Origin: Todiramphus chloris collaris
Lineage: Eukaryota > Chordata > Aves > Coraciiformes > Alcedinidae
DNA length: 64,000 bases
Assembly: GCA_025345505.1 (NCBI GenBank)
Contig: JANVCC010000022.1
Span: forward strand, 29,823,155 to 29,887,154
Direction: 5' to 3'
Shown here: positions 61,775 through 64,000 of the stretch, one piece after another
Position numbering within the stretch: position 1 is the first letter of the stretch
Layout: each line of letters begins with the position of its first letter
Notes under the pieces: model-generated
What the model saw: the letters and a program-made list of their open reading frames with translations, nothing else
Databases searched by the model: none
What the model was told of the DNA's origin: nothing
Position numbers and translations under genes: made by a program

Positions 61775-61800
61775 AGTGTTGCCAACTCTCCTGGTTTTTT
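61775..61800 (+). mobile_element. left-end fragment matching the 5.1 kb element
   Basis: AGTGTTGCCAACTCTC at 61775-61790 is identical over 16 bases to 5130-5145, the left end of the MITE-like element, and similarity continues weakly into the next ten bases. No right end is found; the sequence runs into a long pyrimidine tract. This is probably a truncated copy of the same family. Confidence 0.45.
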
Positions 61801-61870
61801 TGTCTCTCTCTTTTTTTTTTTTTTTTCTCCGCCCCTCTTTTTTTTTTTTTTTTTTTTTTTTTCCCCTCTC
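61794..61870. repeat. long polypyrimidine tract
   Basis: Three T-rich runs joined by CTCTCTC and CTCCGCCCCTC make about 75 bases of nearly pure pyrimidine on the plus strand. This is a likely site of length variation and sequencing error. Confidence 0.9.
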
Positions 61871-64000
61871 ATTATGCAACTTTTGCCAAGGGCTGCAACT
61901 GTTTGGTAAATCTTTATGAACACCCAACTTTCTTAGCAGGTTTAGCCCTATGTTTACAGGTGGGTAGGCAGAACTTGGCTATCTTTCTATCCCCTTTTCT
62001 GAAAGCCAGCACAGCTCCTTCCTGATTTCCTTCAGCAGCCTGGTATTGCTTTTCTCTAAGCAGGAGTTGGGGAAGGAGGTAGCAAAACGGAAGAAGCCGC
62101 AAGAAGCTCTGTATTCTCCTAAACACCACTGTCAGCATTGGGTTTTCTCTGCTTCCTTTCCTCCCTCCCTCCCCGTAATATCTGCCAGAACCTGGTAGGG
62201 ACTCAGCACAGAAGCTTTCTCAAGCTTGGAAGGGACAGGAGGGGCCAACCCGGCAGACAGCTACTGATCTACGTGTGCACACCCCAGTGTACAGCTCTAA
62301 TTTCCATATGTAATCAACTCTGTAGGATTTGCCTAAGCAGACCACTCCTAAAAAATGTCAAGATAGGAAACTTTGTGTCCGGAGGACCCAATAAGTGATT
62401 CATTCTGAATTAATAGTTAACGCTGCTTTTGCCTGAGATTGATAGTCTGTAAACTCTTGTAGGTGTTTCAGGAACAGACAATGTGTTTGGATAGTCCCAG
62501 CCTTTAGTAGTGGCATGTGTACAGAAAAAAACCTTTCATTAGTATGTGAAGCTGTTGCTGATAAAAGAGAAAATAGAAGGGTCAAGTTTTGCTATGGTGT
62601 AGAGGCTATGACTTCACCAGGTTAACTGCTGCTACTTCCATGTAATTGAGAACATAATTTGGCTCAAACCCTGGGAGACTGAAAAGGATCACAGCAGCCA
62701 CTGTGTTAAGCCAGTGCTCAAAACAGTTGGCTCACAATGAATTTCATAAGTAGCTCATGTATTCAGAAGGCTTTAGCTCTATGACACAGTCCACTGCAAA
62801 AGAAGACACGGTGGGAGTATCTCTTTGTTTATCTTAACTAAAACAACACACCAGGAAAAGCTATCAAACATGGTATTGTACTCACATGGGGGACAATGTG
62901 GCAGAACAGATAAAGTATCTCCCTGTGGGTGCGTGAGGACAAACCTGGAGAGAGCTCTGTGCAGTCTTCCCTGTCTTGTCTCTGCTCCCATCGACCTCCC
63001 CAGGAGCCAGCAGCAGTGGGGCTTCATCCTGGCCACACTGCAGTGGAGGTGGTGCTGGTGTCAGCAGCCAGTACACCTCCCTTGCATCCCCTTGGGGGTG
63101 ATGACACCTCACTGCTGCTGCCGGGACTCTGTGTGAGGTGGTCAGGTAGAGGTGGACTTAAAATGAAGGCGAGGATAGAGATTGGTCTGAGAAAGCCCAA
63201 AACGCTCACAAAAGCAGAATGGCTGCCGGAAGCCTCCTTCAGAAATCTTTTCCTGCTGCTTCGTGGGGTGAAGGCAGCACTCGGCAACGGTGATGGCTTC
63301 TGGAGGATTGGGCTCATGTCACAACATCACTGGCAGCACTTGTTCTCTGCCAGAAAGGCTCACTCCTGTGCTGCTACTTAGTTTTTGAGGAGAAGTGGCC
63401 AAAATTGGGGATTCATGTTTTACAGAAAAGTTTAGGGGGCAGAAATCTTTGTTTTCTGCACTGTCTAGGGGAGGAGAAGGGGGTTTCCTGATGAAAGAAA
63501 AATCCCAAAGAAGGAAATAATGTCTATTCAAGAACAGGGTGTGTGGGGAGTATGGCTGATGAGTATCTCTTTATTCCCAAGTTTGCTAGCAGTCCTGCTC
63601 GGGCTGATGGCTTCCAAAAGAGACAGGCATTTTGAGACAGCACTTCCAAACATTCCTCGAGCACTTAGCGGGAGGGATTGTTTTATTAGGAAAGTTTACG
63701 GCTTCTTGTTTTCCCTCAAAGGCAAATGTGACTTTGTTGTTTTTAATTCTTTTGGGATTTCTCTCTTTTAATATACAACGCAGCTGTTAAAATAGCTGGG
63801 GTTGTCTAGGGCAAATCATATAGCACTTTCCTTGTTCAGATCTCAGATGGCTGCCTTTTTAGTGTCACTGCAGAATTATATTACAGGGCATATGAATAGT
63901 GCTGGTATTAGTGTCAAAATCAATTACCCAACCCTCCTCCTGCAGAGAAAGCTACAAACCTTAGGAACAATCTGAGTAATCCATTCTGGGTTTCTAATTC
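61871..64000. other. noncoding DNA, no gene seen
   Basis: No supported gene to the end of the window. The longest frame is 150 codons (62929-63381, plus) in a GC-richer stretch and resembles no protein I know. I recognised no repeat or RNA gene. Confidence 0.5.

Noticed and set aside
62205-62260. Possible CR1 end (AAGCTTGGAAGGGACAGGAG)
   Set aside because: Shares only a short GGAAGGGAC-like string with CR1. The rest does not follow the CR1 order and there is no terminal ATTCTATGA-type unit.
62929-63381. 150-codon plus-strand frame
   Set aside because: GC-richer DNA with a competing minus-strand frame; nothing recognisable.
1-64000. Search for CRISPR array, operon, phage, rRNA/tRNA gene or intact endogenous retrovirus
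   Set aside because: No regularly spaced repeats, no clustered same-strand genes, no tRNA cloverleaf or rRNA sequence, and no paired LTRs or gag-pol frames were seen. The window is vertebrate noncoding DNA.

Overview
This window looks like bird nuclear DNA. The clearest evidence is several CR1 LINE retrotransposon copies, one of which keeps a recognisable avian-type reverse-transcriptase reading frame on the minus strand (29838-31270). Interspersed repeats are sparse and I saw no SINEs. Open frames are short and almost all look like chance, as in a vertebrate intron or gene desert. I cannot name the species.

No protein-coding gene could be recognised. The main landmark is a large CpG-rich block at about 14.69-16.88 kb with GC boxes, CCCGG and CCCT runs and several plausible splice donors. 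It reads as a promoter with an untranslated first exon, probably of a long gene or lncRNA; direction is not proven, but the best donor (15854) is on the plus strand. A smaller GC-rich block at about 42.0-42.4 kb also ends in a donor-like site and may be an alternative promoter. Between and after these lie stretches that read like conserved regulatory DNA (17.4, 20.5-21.4, 23.0, 24.3, 26.4-27.3, 27.7, 33.9, 42.4 and 47.7-49 kb). They contain octamer, TAAT-core, TALE-type and RFX-type sites. That assignment is pattern recognition without an alignment.

Layout: 1-14.4 kb is unique noncoding DNA with two small hairpins and one old element with inverted ends (5130-5510). 14.3-16.9 kb is the CpG promoter block. 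17-29.8 kb is enhancer-like and other noncoding DNA with microsatellites. 29.8-31.3 kb is a degenerate CR1. 35.2-35.6 kb is a much older CR1 in the opposite orientation. 36-49 kb is noncoding DNA with the second GC-rich block, a polypyrimidine tract and one weak exon candidate (47129-47325). 49.2 and 58.0 kb hold further CR1 pieces. 49.5-64 kb is otherwise featureless apart from G/T-rich and pyrimidine tracts and a fragment sharing 16 exact bases with the 5.1 kb element.

I found no operon, CRISPR array, tRNA or rRNA gene, intact retrovirus or other new gene system. The points most worth checking are the identity of the CpG-promoter transcript, the exon candidate at 47.1 kb, the open frame running across the 5' edge of the large CR1, and the palindromic regulatory sites.
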